DNA of 64,000 nucleotides from Nocardioides sp. HDW12B (GTDB lineage Bacteria > Actinomycetota > Actinomycetes > Propionibacteriales > Nocardioidaceae), in the NCBI RefSeq assembly GCF_011299595.1, contig NZ_CP049867.1:2294001-2358000 (forward strand), written 5' to 3'. This document shows, one piece after another, positions 1-8,976 of the stretch. Under the pieces are notes generated by a model, which was not told the origin of the DNA, searched no databases, and was given only the letters and a program-made list of their open reading frames with translations. The position numbers and the translations under genes were made by a program. The stretch's first letter is position 1. The number at the start of each line of letters is the position of its first letter.

Positions 1-733
1 CGACCCCCGTGTGCAGGCTCACACGGGCGCCGGCCTCCTCGGCCACCAGCGAGGCGGCGGCGCGGTCCCACAGGTGCAGCCCCTCCTCGATGTAGGCGTC
101 GGCCCGGCCGGCGGCGACGGTGCACAGGTCGAGGGCGGCCGAGCCCTGCCGGCGGACGTCGCGGACCCGGCTCAGCAGCTGCCGCACGGCGTCGCCCTGG
201 AGCTCGCGGATGCGCTGCTGGTACTGGAAGCCGGTGACCACGAGGCGCTCGTTCATCGGGGCGACCTCCCGGACCGCGAGCGGGACGCCGTCCAGGGTGG
301 CGCCCTGCCCCCGGGCCGCCGCGTAGAGCTGGTCGCGGGTCACGTCGAGCACGGCGCCGGCCAGGGAGACCTCGTCGTCGTCGACCGCGGCCACGCACAC
401 GGCGTACTGCGGGATGCCGTAGAGGAAGTTGACGGTGCCGTCGATGGGGTCGACGACCCAGGTGATGCCGGTGGCCGACGCGCGCTGGCCACCCTCCTCG
501 CCGAGGAACCCGTCGTCGGGCCGCAGCTCGCGCAGACGTCGTCCGAGCAGCTCCTCCGCAGCGTGGTCCGCCGCGGTCACCACGTCGGTGCGGCTGGTCT
601 TGCGGTCCGCGACGCTGACCGGCTGGGCGGCGTGCTCGCGCACGAGCGCGCCGGCCTCGCGGGCGACGGTCTCGGCCACGCGACGCAGCTCGGCCAGCAG
701 GGCCGGGTCGGTGAGGTCGGGCCGGGCGTTCAC
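1..733 (-). CDS. Inositol monophosphatase family protein (3' end cut by window)
   Basis: Mg2+-dependent phosphatase of the FIG/IMPase/BPase fold, likely acting on inositol phosphate or a related sugar/nucleotide phosphate. The 244 visible residues hold the metal-binding GEE (78-80), DPIDGT (95-100) and the second acidic motif WDRAA (222-226). The protein runs off the window start, so perhaps 20-30 C-terminal residues are missing. It starts with GTG at 733, and this GTG overlaps the TGA of the ferrochelatase gene as GTGA, so the two genes are translationally coupled. In actinobacteria such enzymes can serve inositol or histidinol phosphate; the substrate cannot be fixed from sequence alone. 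Confidence 0.9.
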   Translation of the reverse strand, partial: MNARPDLTDPALLAELRRVAETVAREAGALVREHAAQPVSVADRKTSRTDVVTAADHAAEELLGRRLRELRPDDGFLGEEGGQRASATGITWVVDPIDGTVNFLYGIPQYAVCVAAVDDDEVSLAGAVLDVTRDQLYAAARGQGATLDGVPLAVREVAPMNERLVVTGFQYQQRIRELQGDAVRQLLSRVRDVRRQGSAALDLCTVAAGRADAYIEEGLHLWDRAAASLVAEEAGARVSLHTGV

Positions 734-1878
734 CGGGTCGCTCCGGCGTCGGAGCCGCACAGTGCCGGCCGTCCGGGCTGGCGGGCGTTGGCGCAGCAGC
801 CCGGCGGGCAGGTGTCCCAGGAGGGACCCAGGGTGCCGAGCGCGGGGCGCTCGGGCTCCTCCCCCCGCTCGACGGCCGCCCGCTCGAGGACGAGGCGGCG
901 CACCATCGTGACGAAGCGGGGGTCGACGCCCGCGGTGGCGGCCCGGACGAACGCGACGCCGGCCTCCTCGGCCGCCTCGGCGGCCTCCACGTCGAGGTCG
1001 TAGATGACCTCCATGTGGTCGGCGACGAAGCCGATCGGCACGACGACCACGGCCTTGACGCCCTCGGCGGCCAGCTCGTGGATGCGGTCGCCGACGTCGG
1101 GCTCGAGCCACGGGACACTCGGCGGACCGGAGCGGGAGCAGTAGGTCAGCTCGGCCGGGTAGCGGTGGCCGCTGGCGCTGCGGAGCCGCTCCACGACGAG
1201 GTCGACCACGCTCTGGTGCTGCTGGACGTAGGCGGCGCCCCCGAGGCCGGCGCCGGGCTGCTCGGAGCGGCCGCTGGCGTCGTTCATCGAGGTCGGGATG
1301 GAGTGGGTGACGAACAGGAGGTGGGCCTCGTTGCGGTCGGCGGCCGCCAGGTTGGACAGCGCGTTGAGGGTGGCGTCGACCATGGTCTCGACGAAGCCGG
1401 GGTGGTTGAAGTAGTGCCGCAGCCGGTCCAGCTGCGGTCCCGCGCCCCCCGTGTCAGGACGGGTGTCGGGGAGCGCGGCGACGGCGTCGGCGAGGTTCTC
1501 GCGGTACTGCCGGCAGCCGGAGTAGCTGGAGTAGGCGCTCGTCAGCAGGCAGGCTGCCCGCTGGACGCCGTCGGCGCGCATCTGCGCCAGGGTCTCGGTG
1601 AGGTAGGGGTCCCAGTTGCGGTTGCCCCAGTAGACGGGCAGGTCGAGGCCGGCCCCGGCGAAGTCCTCCCGGACGGCGGCGAGGAACTCGCGGTTCAGGT
1701 CGTTGAGCGGGCTGCGTCCGCCGAAGCGGTAGTAGTGCTCGCCCACCTCCTCCAGCCGCTCCCGCGGGATGCCGCGGCCGCGGGTGACGTTCTCCAGGAA
1801 GGGCACCACGTCCTCGGGCTTCTCGGGGCCGCCGAAGGAGACCAGCAGCAGCGCGTCGTACGGCGAGGGATCGGGCAT
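730..1878 (-). CDS. hemH: Ferrochelatase (coproporphyrin ferrochelatase)
   Basis: Inserts Fe2+ into the porphyrin ring; in actinobacteria the substrate is normally coproporphyrin III (CpfC type). The 382-residue protein opens with [10 protein letters not shown], has [11 protein letters not shown], and the metal-binding histidine region [14 protein letters not shown] cysteine cluster near the C terminus (CPPGCC, then ALCG) together with the internal SGCRQY suggests a [2Fe-2S] cluster, as known in mycobacterial ferrochelatases. I chose ATG 1878, not ATG 1887, because a -10 box (TAGGAT) lies seven bases upstream of 1878, which fits a leaderless mRNA. The downstream phosphatase gene overlaps by 4 bases. 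Confidence 0.93.
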   Translation of the reverse strand: MPDPSPYDALLLVSFGGPEKPEDVVPFLENVTRGRGIPRERLEEVGEHYYRFGGRSPLNDLNREFLAAVREDFAGAGLDLPVYWGNRNWDPYLTETLAQMRADGVQRAACLLTSAYSSYSGCRQYRENLADAVAALPDTRPDTGGAGPQLDRLRHYFNHPGFVETMVDATLNALSNLAAADRNEAHLLFVTHSIPTSMNDASGRSEQPGAGLGGAAYVQQHQSVVDLVVERLRSASGHRYPAELTYCSRSGPPSVPWLEPDVGDRIHELAAEGVKAVVVVPIGFVADHMEVIYDLDVEAAEAAEEAGVAFVRAATAGVDPRFVTMVRRLVLERAAVERGEEPERPALGTLGPSWDTCPPGCCANARQPGRPALCGSDAGATR

Positions 1879-1885
1879 GGGGCTC

Positions 1886-1891
1886 ATCCTA
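1886..1891 (-). promoter_or_regulatory. -10 box of hemH, leaderless promoter
   Basis: TAGGAT on the minus strand is followed by seven bases and then the ATG at 1878, so transcription should begin at or next to the start codon. The spacing repeats at many other genes of this window. No convincing -35 box is seen. Confidence 0.5.
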
Positions 1892-1899
1892 GGGAGACC

Positions 1900-1905
1900 T
1901 ACCAT
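1900..1905 (+). promoter_or_regulatory. -10 box of the MFS gene, leaderless promoter
   Basis: TACCAT is followed by eight bases and then the GTG start at 1914. It sits back to back with the hemH -10 box, so the two divergent genes share a 35-base intergenic region with both core promoters in it. Confidence 0.45.
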
Positions 1906-1913
1906 GGTCTCTC

Positions 1914-3137
1914 GTGCCGGCAATGCTCTCGACCTACCGTCGCGCCCTCGCGACCCCCGGCGCACTGCGCTTCAGCGCGAGCGGTGCCCTGGCCCGCATG
2001 CCGATCTCGATGACCGCCCTCGGCATCGTCATCCTGGTCTCCGACCGGACCGGCTCGTACGGCGTGGCTGCCGGGGTCTCCGCGGCCTACGTGGTCGCCA
2101 ACGCGGTCGGAGGCATTCCGCTCGCCCGCCTCGTCGACCGGCGGGGGCAGCGTCGCGTCCTGGCGCCGACCGTGGCGCTGTCCGTGGTCGCGCTGGTTCT
2201 CGTCGTGGTCGCCGTCGAGGCCGACGCCGCCGCCCCGGTGCCCCACCTGCTGGCGGCGCTGTCGGGGGTGACGATGCCCAACATCGGCGCCGCGGTGCGG
2301 GCCCGGTGGTCGTTCGTGGCCGCCGACCGGCGGGTGCTCGACACGGCCTTCGCGCTGGAGGCCGTCAACGACGAGATCGTCTTCATCGTCGGTCCGACCC
2401 TCGTCGCGCTGCTGTCGGCGGCCTGGCACCCGTGGGCCGGACTGGCCACCGCGGCGGTGTTCGCATCCGTCGGGACCGCCCTGCTGGTGGCGCAGCGCAG
2501 GACCGAGCCGCCGTTGACGCGGGCCGAGAGCGTCCACCGGTCCCCGATGCCCTGGCGCGCCGTCGCCCCGCTGGCGGTGAGTGCCCTCTCCCTGGGCGCC
2601 CTGCTCGGTGCCTGCGAGATCGCGACCGTGGCCTTCACGGAGGAGCAGGGCCGCAAGGCGCTGGCCGGAGTCCTGCTCGCGGTCTGGGCGCTCGGCAGCC
2701 TGCTCGCCGGCCTGGTCGTGGGTGCGATGACCTTCCGGCGCAGCCCGGCCCAGCGCTATCGGGCGGGCAGCCTCGCCCTCGTCGCGCTCGTGCTGCCGCT
2801 GCCGTTCGTGGACAGCCTGCTGATGCTCGGGTTCTTCCTCCTGCTGTGCGGCTTCGCGATCTCCCCCACGCTGATCGCGGCGATCTCGTGGACCGAGTCG
2901 CTGGTGCCGACGGACCGGCTCAACGAGGGCATCGCGGCGGTCACGACCGGGCTCGTGGCCGGCATCGCCCCCGGCGCGGCGCTGGTCGGCGTCGTGGTGG
3001 ACGCCCACGGGGCGTCGGCGTCGTACTGGGTGCCGGTGGGGATCGCCGCGCTCGGGGTGCTGGTGGGGTGGTCGGCGCAGCGGTTGTCCCCGCCCCCGGG
3101 CCCGCGTGTGTCGGCCCCGGGGCCGGTGTCGGCCTGA
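1914..3137 (+). CDS. MFS transporter
   Basis: Integral membrane transporter of the major facilitator superfamily, about 407 residues, with roughly 12 hydrophobic segments. After the second helix it has the loop [13 protein letters not shown], the typical D-R-x-G-x-R motif A. There is no large soluble domain. It starts at GTG 1914 (next candidate ATG 1923) and is divergent from hemH. The substrate is unknown; the drug-efflux-like branch of the family is the nearest guess. sepH follows 50 bases downstream but has its own ribosome binding site. Confidence 0.85.
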   Translation: MPAMLSTYRRALATPGALRFSASGALARMPISMTALGIVILVSDRTGSYGVAAGVSAAYVVANAVGGIPLARLVDRRGQRRVLAPTVALSVVALVLVVVAVEADAAAPVPHLLAALSGVTMPNIGAAVRARWSFVAADRRVLDTAFALEAVNDEIVFIVGPTLVALLSAAWHPWAGLATAAVFASVGTALLVAQRRTEPPLTRAESVHRSPMPWRAVAPLAVSALSLGALLGACEIATVAFTEEQGRKALAGVLLAVWALGSLLAGLVVGAMTFRRSPAQRYRAGSLALVALVLPLPFVDSLLMLGFFLLLCGFAISPTLIAAISWTESLVPTDRLNEGIAAVTTGLVAGIAPGAALVGVVVDAHGASASYWVPVGIAALGVLVGWSAQRLSPPPGPRVSAPGPVSA

Positions 3138-3187
3138 AGTACGGTGGGGGCTCGGCGACCGATTCTGCTGTGTTGGAGATGTGAGAG

Positions 3188-4354
3188 ATGGACAGCGTCC
3201 TCCGCCCGCGCGACATCCAGGCCCGGATCCGTTCCGGCGAGAGCCCGGAGACCGTGGCCGCGGCTGCACAGACCTCGATCGAGAGGATCATGACGTTCGC
3301 CTCCCCGGTCCTGGCCGAGCGGGCGTTCGTGGCCCAGCAGGCGCTCAAGGCCTCGGTACGCCGACGCACCGGCGACGGTGCGCCCGGCCAGCTCGGGGCC
3401 GCGGTCGCCGAGCGGCTCTCCGGTGAGCACCTCGACGCCGACGACGTGGAGTGGGACGCCTGGCGCCGTGAGGACGGCCGCTGGACCCTGGTCGCGGAGT
3501 ACGACGCCCCGTCCGGCGCCGAGCGCGCCGAGTTCGTCTACGACACCGCCGGCCGCTACGTCACCGCCACCGACGAGCAGGCCCGCTGGCTCGTGGGCGA
3601 GCGCGTGACCGCCAACCCGGCCGGCCCGGGGCCCGCCCAGATGCACCTCGGCGACGACGCCATCGAGCTGGTCACCGGCCGCCGTCCGGCTCCGCCCGCC
3701 GACCTCGAGCCCTCGCAGGACCACCCTGCAGCCGCGTCCGGGCCGACCGGTCAGCGCGTCACGTCCCTGCGACCGGTGCCGCACCCCGTCGACGCGCTCG
3801 TCGACCGGGCCGACGCCGCACCCGCCGAGCCCGCTGGGCCCGCTGGGCCCGCTGGGCCCGCTGGGCCCGCTGGGCCCGCTGAGCCCGCTGAGCCCGCTGA
3901 GCCCGTCGCTCCGGCAGCCCGGGCCTCCGAGCCCGACGAGATCACCGTCGACCTGACCGAGTCCGCCGACGCGGCCCGTGCCGGCCGACCCGGCCATCCC
4001 GGCCGAGGGCCGCGGCCCGCCCGACCGGCTCGACCGATGGCCGACGCCGACTGGATGGCCACCCAGGCCAGCGAGCGCCCGGCCCGTGCTGCCGCACCCG
4101 CTGCCGCACCCCCTGCCGCACCCGCGGTCGAGACTGCTCCCGAGCCTCCGCCGGAGGCCGAGGGCCTGTTCGAGGTGCCGGCGGACGACGGCTCCACGAC
4201 GCCCGAGGGCACCGAGGACGTCCCCGCCGACGAACCGGGTGCGAGCGCGCGCCCGGCGAAGCCGACCAAGAAGCCCGCCAAGGGCAAGTCGGCGAAGGGT
4301 CGCGCGGCGATCCCGAGCTGGGACGAGATCATGTTCGGCTCGTCGAACGACTGA
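3188..4354 (+). CDS. sepH: Septation protein SepH (N-terminally short form)
   Basis: SepH binds FtsZ and promotes Z-ring assembly in actinobacteria. This 388-residue protein has the conserved helix-turn-helix-like core (RPRDIQARIRSGES onward, about residues 6-140), a long low-complexity Pro/Ala linker (about 150-340), a basic stretch, and the conserved C-terminal PSWDEIMFG. The usual first 50 or so residues before RPRDIQARIR, a beta-rich segment in Streptomyces SepH, are missing: an in-frame TGA lies at 3182-3184, and the MFS gene ends only 50 bases upstream. A ribosome binding site (GGAG, 3175-3178) supports ATG 3188 as the true start. The linker holds two tandem repeats described separately. 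Confidence 0.88.
   Translation: MDSVLRPRDIQARIRSGESPETVAAAAQTSIERIMTFASPVLAERAFVAQQALKASVRRRTGDGAPGQLGAAVAERLSGEHLDADDVEWDAWRREDGRWTLVAEYDAPSGAERAEFVYDTAGRYVTATDEQARWLVGERVTANPAGPGPAQMHLGDDAIELVTGRRPAPPADLEPSQDHPAAASGPTGQRVTSLRPVPHPVDALVDRADAAPAEPAGPAGPAGPAGPAGPAEPAEPAEPVAPAARASEPDEITVDLTESADAARAGRPGHPGRGPRPARPARPMADADWMATQASERPARAAAPAAAPPAAPAVETAPEPPPEAEGLFEVPADDGSTTPEGTEDVPADEPGASARPAKPTKKPAKGKSAKGRAAIPSWDEIMFGSSND
3827..3907 (+). repeat. 9-bp tandem repeat in sepH, nine units
   Basis: Nine units of GRGCCCGCT (first GAG, five GGG, three GAG; the last ends GTC) encode EPA/GPA triplets. Because the unit is a multiple of three, changes in copy number keep the frame and would only change linker length. 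Confidence 0.9.
4088..4123 (+). repeat. 12-bp tandem repeat in sepH, three units
   Basis: Three copies of GCTGCCGCACCC, the last with one change, encode an Ala-Ala-Pro-rich linker stretch. It is also frame-neutral. Confidence 0.85.
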
Positions 4355-4400
4355 TCTTCGCCCGGTCCTCGGTCCTGCCTCGCTCGGCAGCCTGAGGTCC

Positions 4401-4406
4401 TAGGCT
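4401..4406 (+). promoter_or_regulatory. -10 box of the fused reductase gene, leaderless promoter
   Basis: TAGGCT is followed by seven bases and then ATG 4414. No ribosome binding site is present. The same hexamer and nearly the same spacing occur before the flippase gene at 63360. Confidence 0.5.
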
Positions 4407-4413
4407 GACCGCC

Positions 4414-6432
4414 ATGTCGTACTTCGTGACCGGCGCCACGGGATTCATCGGCCGCTACCTCGTGCAGGAGCTGCTCGACAACCGCGAGGGGCAGGTGTTC
4501 GTGCTCGTGCGCGGGCCCTCACGCCCCCGCATGGAGCGGCTGGTCCAGCAGTGGGGCCACGGTGACCGCGTCACCATGGTCACCGGCGACCTCTCCGAGG
4601 CGGCCCTCGGCGTCGATCCGGCGTGGGTCGAGGAGAACCGCGGCTCGATCGACCACTTCGTGCACCTGGCGGCGATCTACGACATGACCGCCAGCGACGA
4701 GCAGAACGAGACCCTCAACGTCGGCGGCACCCGCAACGCCATCGAGCTGGCGGCCGACCTCGACGCGGGGGTGTTCCACCAGGTCTCCTCCATCGCGGCC
4801 TCGGGCGACTACCAGGGCTTCTGGGACGAGACGATGTTCGACGTCGGGCAGCGGCTGCCGTCGCCGTACCACCGGACGAAGTTCGAGTCCGAGCGCATCG
4901 TGCGCGAGGAGTCAGCCGTGCCGTGGCGGATCTACCGTCCCTCGATGGTGATCGGCCACTCCGAGACCGGGGCGATGGACAAGGTCGACGGGCCCTACTA
5001 CTTCTTCCCGATCCTCAAGCTGCTGCGCGACTTCCTGCCGACCTGGACGCCGCTGGTGGGCGTCGACCTCGGCGACACCAACGTGGTGCCGGTCGACTAC
5101 GTCGCCTCGGCCATGGACCACCTCATGCACCTCGAGGAGCGCGACGGCGAGGCCTTCCACCTGGTCAACCCCGAGCCCCAGCGCACCGTCGACGTCATCA
5201 ACCTGTTCGCCGACGCGGCCAAGGCGCCGCAGTTCGCGACCCCGATCGACCGCGACGTCACCGGGCTGGTGCCCACCGGTCTGCTGCCGCGCGCGGTGCG
5301 TCCGGGCACGCTGTTCAAGGGCGCGCTGCGGACCCCGCCGGGCAAGCTGGCCCTGCGCGAGACCGTGGGCCGGCTCGGCCTGCCCTCCGAGGTGGTCGAG
5401 CACGCCGGCTTCCCGACCGTCTACGGCAGCTCCATCACCGAGCAGGCACTCGCCGGGTCCGGGCTGTCGGTGCCGGACCTGGAGTCCTACGCCCCGGCGA
5501 TCTGGAACTTCTGGGAGGAGCAGCTCGACGACTCCCTGGCCAACGACAAGAAGACCGTCGAGGCGCTGCGCGGCAAGACGGTGGTCATCACCGGGGCCTC
5601 CTCCGGCATCGGCATGGTGACGGCCTTCAAGGTCGCCCAGGCCGGTGGCATCCCGGTGCTGGTCGCCCGCGGCAAGGAGAAGCTCGAGGGGGCGAAGGCC
5701 GCCATCGAGCACCGCGGCGGCACCGCGCACGTCTTCCCGTGCGACCTGTCCGACCTCGAGGCCATCGACGACCTCGCCCGCCGGCTGACCGAGGAGCTGG
5801 ACTCGGTCGATTACCTGGTCAACAACGCCGGCCGCTCGATCCGCCGCTCGGTCAAGCTCAGCCACGACCGCTTCCACGACTTCGAGCGCACCATGCAGCT
5901 CAACTACTTCGGCGCGATCCGCCTGGTCATGGGGCTGCTGCCGGCGATGCGCGCGCAGCGCAGCGGCCACATCGTCAACATCAGCTCGATCGGCGTGCAG
6001 ACCAACCCGCCGCGGTTCAGCGCCTACGTCGCCTCCAAGGCGGCCCTCGACGCGTGGAGCAACGTGGTCAGCTCCGAGGTGGTCGGCGACGGCATCAGCT
6101 TCACCAACATCCACATGCCGCTGGTCAAGACGCCGATGATCGCCCCCACCAAGATCTACGACAAGTTCCCCACGATCAGTCCGGCCCAGGCCGCCGACAT
6201 GGTGGTGCGCGCCCTGGTGGACCAGCCCCACGAGATCAACACCACCCTCGGCACGGTCGGCGCGCTGGCCCACACGCTCGTGCCCCGCACCGCCTTCAAG
6301 GTGTTGCACCTGGCCTACCGGGTCTTCCCGGACTCGACCGCGGCCAAGAGCGGCGGCAAGCCGAGCGAGCCGCAGCCGACGAGCCAGCAGCAGCAGATCC
6401 TGGCCCGCCTCACCAAGGGCGTGCACTGGTAG
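4414..6432 (+). CDS. Two-domain SDR reductase, fatty acyl-CoA/thioester reductase-like
   Basis: This 672-residue protein joins two Rossmann-fold reductases. Residues 1-370 are an extended SDR of the thioester-reductase/male-sterility type, with TGATGFIGRYL and the active-site YHRTK. Residues 385-640 are a classical SDR with TGASSGIG, NNAG, the serine in NISSIG and the active-site YVASK. The same architecture occurs in bacterial fatty acyl-CoA reductases (for example mycobacterial AcrA1), in which the halves are proposed to take acyl-CoA via aldehyde to alcohol; a role in wax ester or lipid alcohol synthesis is inferred. Both active sites look intact. The gene stands alone between sepH and the lysyl oxidase gene. 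The exact substrate is unproven. Confidence 0.85.
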   Translation: MSYFVTGATGFIGRYLVQELLDNREGQVFVLVRGPSRPRMERLVQQWGHGDRVTMVTGDLSEAALGVDPAWVEENRGSIDHFVHLAAIYDMTASDEQNETLNVGGTRNAIELAADLDAGVFHQVSSIAASGDYQGFWDETMFDVGQRLPSPYHRTKFESERIVREESAVPWRIYRPSMVIGHSETGAMDKVDGPYYFFPILKLLRDFLPTWTPLVGVDLGDTNVVPVDYVASAMDHLMHLEERDGEAFHLVNPEPQRTVDVINLFADAAKAPQFATPIDRDVTGLVPTGLLPRAVRPGTLFKGALRTPPGKLALRETVGRLGLPSEVVEHAGFPTVYGSSITEQALAGSGLSVPDLESYAPAIWNFWEEQLDDSLANDKKTVEALRGKTVVITGASSGIGMVTAFKVAQAGGIPVLVARGKEKLEGAKAAIEHRGGTAHVFPCDLSDLEAIDDLARRLTEELDSVDYLVNNAGRSIRRSVKLSHDRFHDFERTMQLNYFGAIRLVMGLLPAMRAQRSGHIVNISSIGVQTNPPRFSAYVASKAALDAWSNVVSSEVVGDGISFTNIHMPLVKTPMIAPTKIYDKFPTISPAQAADMVVRALVDQPHEINTTLGTVGALAHTLVPRTAFKVLHLAYRVFPDSTAAKSGGKPSEPQPTSQQQQILARLTKGVHW

Positions 6433-6518
6433 GAGACGCGGGACCATCGGCGCAACCTTTCCGCGTCGTACGGCGTCATAGTGGTGACACGTCCGTCATC
6501 ACAGGGGAGGGGGACGCC

Positions 6519-8021
6519 ATGGGCGCCCTGCCAGGTCACACCCGTCCGTCGCGGCTGCTCGGGGCCGCGCTCAGCATCGGGCTGCTGGCCAGCCCGGCCG
6601 CGCTGCTCACGACCTCGTCGGCCGTGGCCGAGGCAGCGGCCGAGACCCCGACACCGTCGATCCGGCTCTTCAGCAGCAACGACCGGGTCATCGAGTACAC
6701 CCGGCCCGCCGGGCGCCGGGCCTGGCTGCCGGTGCCGGTGTGGGCGACCCCGACCGGTGAGGGCGCCTTCGACCTGAGGGTCCGCCGACCGAACTTCGCC
6801 ACCGCGATCACGGCCACCCAGCTCGTGCACCACGCCGACGGCTCGACCACCCAGGTCGCGCGGCCCGACCTGCCGATCGACGGCTGGCGCGGGCTCCCCG
6901 GGTTCTTCGACCTCACGGTCACCAACGGCGCCGGCCAGGTCGTGAAGCGCGCGTCCCAGCGCTACTGCCCCAACGCCGGGCAGCAGCAGCGGCTGGACCC
7001 CGCCGGCCCGGACACCGCGACCTTCCCCGAGGGCTGCGGGGGCATGCCGTTCACCTACGGCACCCGGTGGGGCATCGACGACGGCTGGGCCAACGGCGTG
7101 GGCGAGGGCCTGGTCCTCAACGTCCCGGCCGGGCGCTACACCGCCACGATCCGGGTCACCGAGGCCTACCGCTCGGCGCTCGGCATCGCCCCCGCGGACG
7201 CCACCGCCACGGTCCGCTACCGCCTGGTCGACGGCCCGTACGGCGAGCACGCGCGTGCGGCGAACCGGACCTCGGACGAGCCCGCTCCGGTGCAGGCCCG
7301 TGCCTCGGCCCCGATCGTGACCCAGCCCGACGCGGCGTACCTGCCGGACCTGCGGAGCCTGCCGGCCTTCGGCATGGAGACCAGCCGCCAGGGCGGCAAG
7401 GACTGGCTGTCCTTCGGGGCGAACGTGTGGATCGGCGGCAACTCGCTGCTCGACATCGAGGGCTTCCGCCGCCAGGACGAGGAGGTCATGGACGCCTGGC
7501 AGTACTTCTACGACGGCGACGAGCCGGTGGGCCGCGCCCCCGTCGGGACCATGGAGTACGACACCCGGGACGGCCACTTCCACTGGCACCTCCAGCAGTT
7601 CGCGCGCTACCGCCTGCTGACCCAGGACAAGCAGCGGGTCGTGGTCAGCAGCAAGCAGTCGTTCTGCATCGTGCCCACGGACCCGGTCGACCTGTCCCTC
7701 GCCAACGCCGAGATGCGGCCCTACGCCACCGGGCTGGACTCCGCCTGCGGCGAGCGCGACGCGCTGTGGATCCGCGAGACGCTGCCGGTCGGCTGGGGTG
7801 ACACCTACTACCAGGGCAAGGGCGGCCAGGCCTTCGACATCACCGGGGTCCCGAACGGCACCTACCTCGTGGCCGTCGAGGCGAACCCCGAGCGCACGCT
7901 CTTCGAGACCAACCGTGCCAACAACGCCTCCTACCGCACGGTGATCCTCAAGGGCCGCCCCGGCGCCCGCAAGGTCTGCGTGCCTGCCCTGCACGGCATC
8001 GACGCCCACGGGACCTGCTGA
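6519..8021 (+). CDS. Secreted lysyl oxidase family protein
   Basis: Copper amine oxidase-type enzyme predicted to oxidise peptidyl lysine or another amine outside the cell. The 500-residue protein has a signal peptide (about 1-43, ending near AVAEAAA) and an N-terminal domain of unknown role to about residue 260. The C-terminal half matches lysyl oxidases: HFHWH (353-357) fits the copper-binding HxHxH, Lys379 in KQSFC and Tyr430 or Tyr431 in DTYYQG fit the two residues that form the lysyl tyrosylquinone cofactor, and the tail FETNRANN matches the family ETNxTNN motif. ATG 6519 is preceded by a strong GGGGAGGGGG ribosome binding site. The natural substrate is unknown. Confidence 0.87.
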   Translation: MGALPGHTRPSRLLGAALSIGLLASPAALLTTSSAVAEAAAETPTPSIRLFSSNDRVIEYTRPAGRRAWLPVPVWATPTGEGAFDLRVRRPNFATAITATQLVHHADGSTTQVARPDLPIDGWRGLPGFFDLTVTNGAGQVVKRASQRYCPNAGQQQRLDPAGPDTATFPEGCGGMPFTYGTRWGIDDGWANGVGEGLVLNVPAGRYTATIRVTEAYRSALGIAPADATATVRYRLVDGPYGEHARAANRTSDEPAPVQARASAPIVTQPDAAYLPDLRSLPAFGMETSRQGGKDWLSFGANVWIGGNSLLDIEGFRRQDEEVMDAWQYFYDGDEPVGRAPVGTMEYDTRDGHFHWHLQQFARYRLLTQDKQRVVVSSKQSFCIVPTDPVDLSLANAEMRPYATGLDSACGERDALWIRETLPVGWGDTYYQGKGGQAFDITGVPNGTYLVAVEANPERTLFETNRANNASYRTVILKGRPGARKVCVPALHGIDAHGTC

Positions 8022-8045
8022 GCCCGATCGGCCCGCGCCGTCCTG

Positions 8046-8918
8046 TCAGTCCCCCGTGCCCGGGGCGCCGGTCTCCACCGGTCGCCCCGGGTCACGGATC
8101 CACGCGCTCCACGAGCCGGGGTAGAGGGCGGCGCGGACCCCGAGCAGCTCGAGCGCGAGCAGGTCGTGGGCGGCGGTGACCCCCGAGCCGCAGTACGCCG
8201 CCACCGGTCGGCCCTCGCGGTCGGCGGCCACGGCCGCGGCGTACACCTCGGCGAGGCGGTCGAGGTCGGCGAAGCGGCCGGTGCCGGGGTCGAGGTTCAG
8301 CGAGGTCGGGACGTTCAGCGCCCCGGGGACGTGGCCGGCCACCGGGTCGACCGGCTCGACCTCGCCGCGGAACCGCTCCGGAGCGCGGGCGTCGAGGAGC
8401 GCGCCGTCGCGCGCGACCCGGGCGGCGGTATCGGCGTCGACCACCGGGCGCCGGCCCGGAACGGGCACGAAGTCGCCGGCCTCGGGGCACACGGGCCCGC
8501 TCTCGGTGGGCAGTCCCGCCTCCCGCCAGGCCGGCCAGCCGCCGTCGAGCAGCCGCACGTCCGGGTGGCCGGCGTCGGCGAGCAGCCACCACGCCCGGGC
8601 CGCCGCGACGCCCCCGACGGCGTCGTAGACCACGACCGGGCGGTCGCCGCGCACCCCGGCCGCCCGCAGCGCCGTACCGAGGACCGCGGGGTCGGGCAGC
8701 GGGTGGCGCCCGCCGTCCCCGGGCGGGCCGGCGAGCGCCTCGTCGAGGGAGACGTACGCCGCGCCCGGGACGTGACCGGCGGCGTGCTGCTCGGCGCCGT
8801 CGGTGCGCCCGAGCTGCCACCGGACGTCGAGGAGCGTGACGCGCGCGCCGCCGGCGAGGAGGTCGGCGAGCTCCGCGACGGACACGAGGGGGCGGGGCGG
8901 CGAGGAGGGGGTCGGCAT
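8046..8918 (-). CDS. Sulfurtransferase, rhodanese/3-mercaptopyruvate type
   Basis: Transfers sulfane sulfur from thiosulfate or 3-mercaptopyruvate to a thiol or cyanide acceptor in the cytoplasm. The 290 residues form two rhodanese domains (about 10-140 and 160-280). The second carries the catalytic loop CGSGVTA, with the active cysteine. CGSG(V/I)TA is common in SseA-type mercaptopyruvate sulfurtransferases, but I cannot separate the two activities safely. The start is ATG 8918, with a leaderless -10 box (TATCCT) seven bases before it. It is convergent with the lysyl oxidase gene (24-base gap) and divergent from the thymidine kinase gene. Confidence 0.9.
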   Translation of the reverse strand: MPTPSSPPRPLVSVAELADLLAGGARVTLLDVRWQLGRTDGAEQHAAGHVPGAAYVSLDEALAGPPGDGGRHPLPDPAVLGTALRAAGVRGDRPVVVYDAVGGVAAARAWWLLADAGHPDVRLLDGGWPAWREAGLPTESGPVCPEAGDFVPVPGRRPVVDADTAARVARDGALLDARAPERFRGEVEPVDPVAGHVPGALNVPTSLNLDPGTGRFADLDRLAEVYAAAVAADREGRPVAAYCGSGVTAAHDLLALELLGVRAALYPGSWSAWIRDPGRPVETGAPGTGD

Positions 8919-8925
8919 GCCGCCG

Positions 8926-8931
8926 AGGATA
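8926..8931 (-). promoter_or_regulatory. -10 box of the sulfurtransferase gene, leaderless promoter
   Basis: TATCCT on the minus strand is followed by seven bases and then ATG 8918. The divergent tdk start (GTG 8977) has a similar weak box, CAGGAT, at 8963-8968 with eight bases of spacing. Confidence 0.5.
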
Positions 8932-8976
8932 GGGGCCGGCAGCCACCCGGCCGGACTCGTGGCAGGATGCCTGACC

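Noticed and set aside
3138-3187. Frameshift that would restore the SepH N terminus
   Set aside because: The 50 bases upstream are too short for the missing segment and show no matching residues in any frame.
3827-3907. Possible CRISPR-like array
   Set aside because: Units are 9 bases, directly joined without spacers, and lie inside the coding frame of sepH.
4623-8021. One open frame that joins the reductase region to the lysyl oxidase
   Set aside because: Only the last 500 codons, from ATG 6519 with a strong ribosome binding site, are real; the first part is an off-frame reading of the reductase gene.
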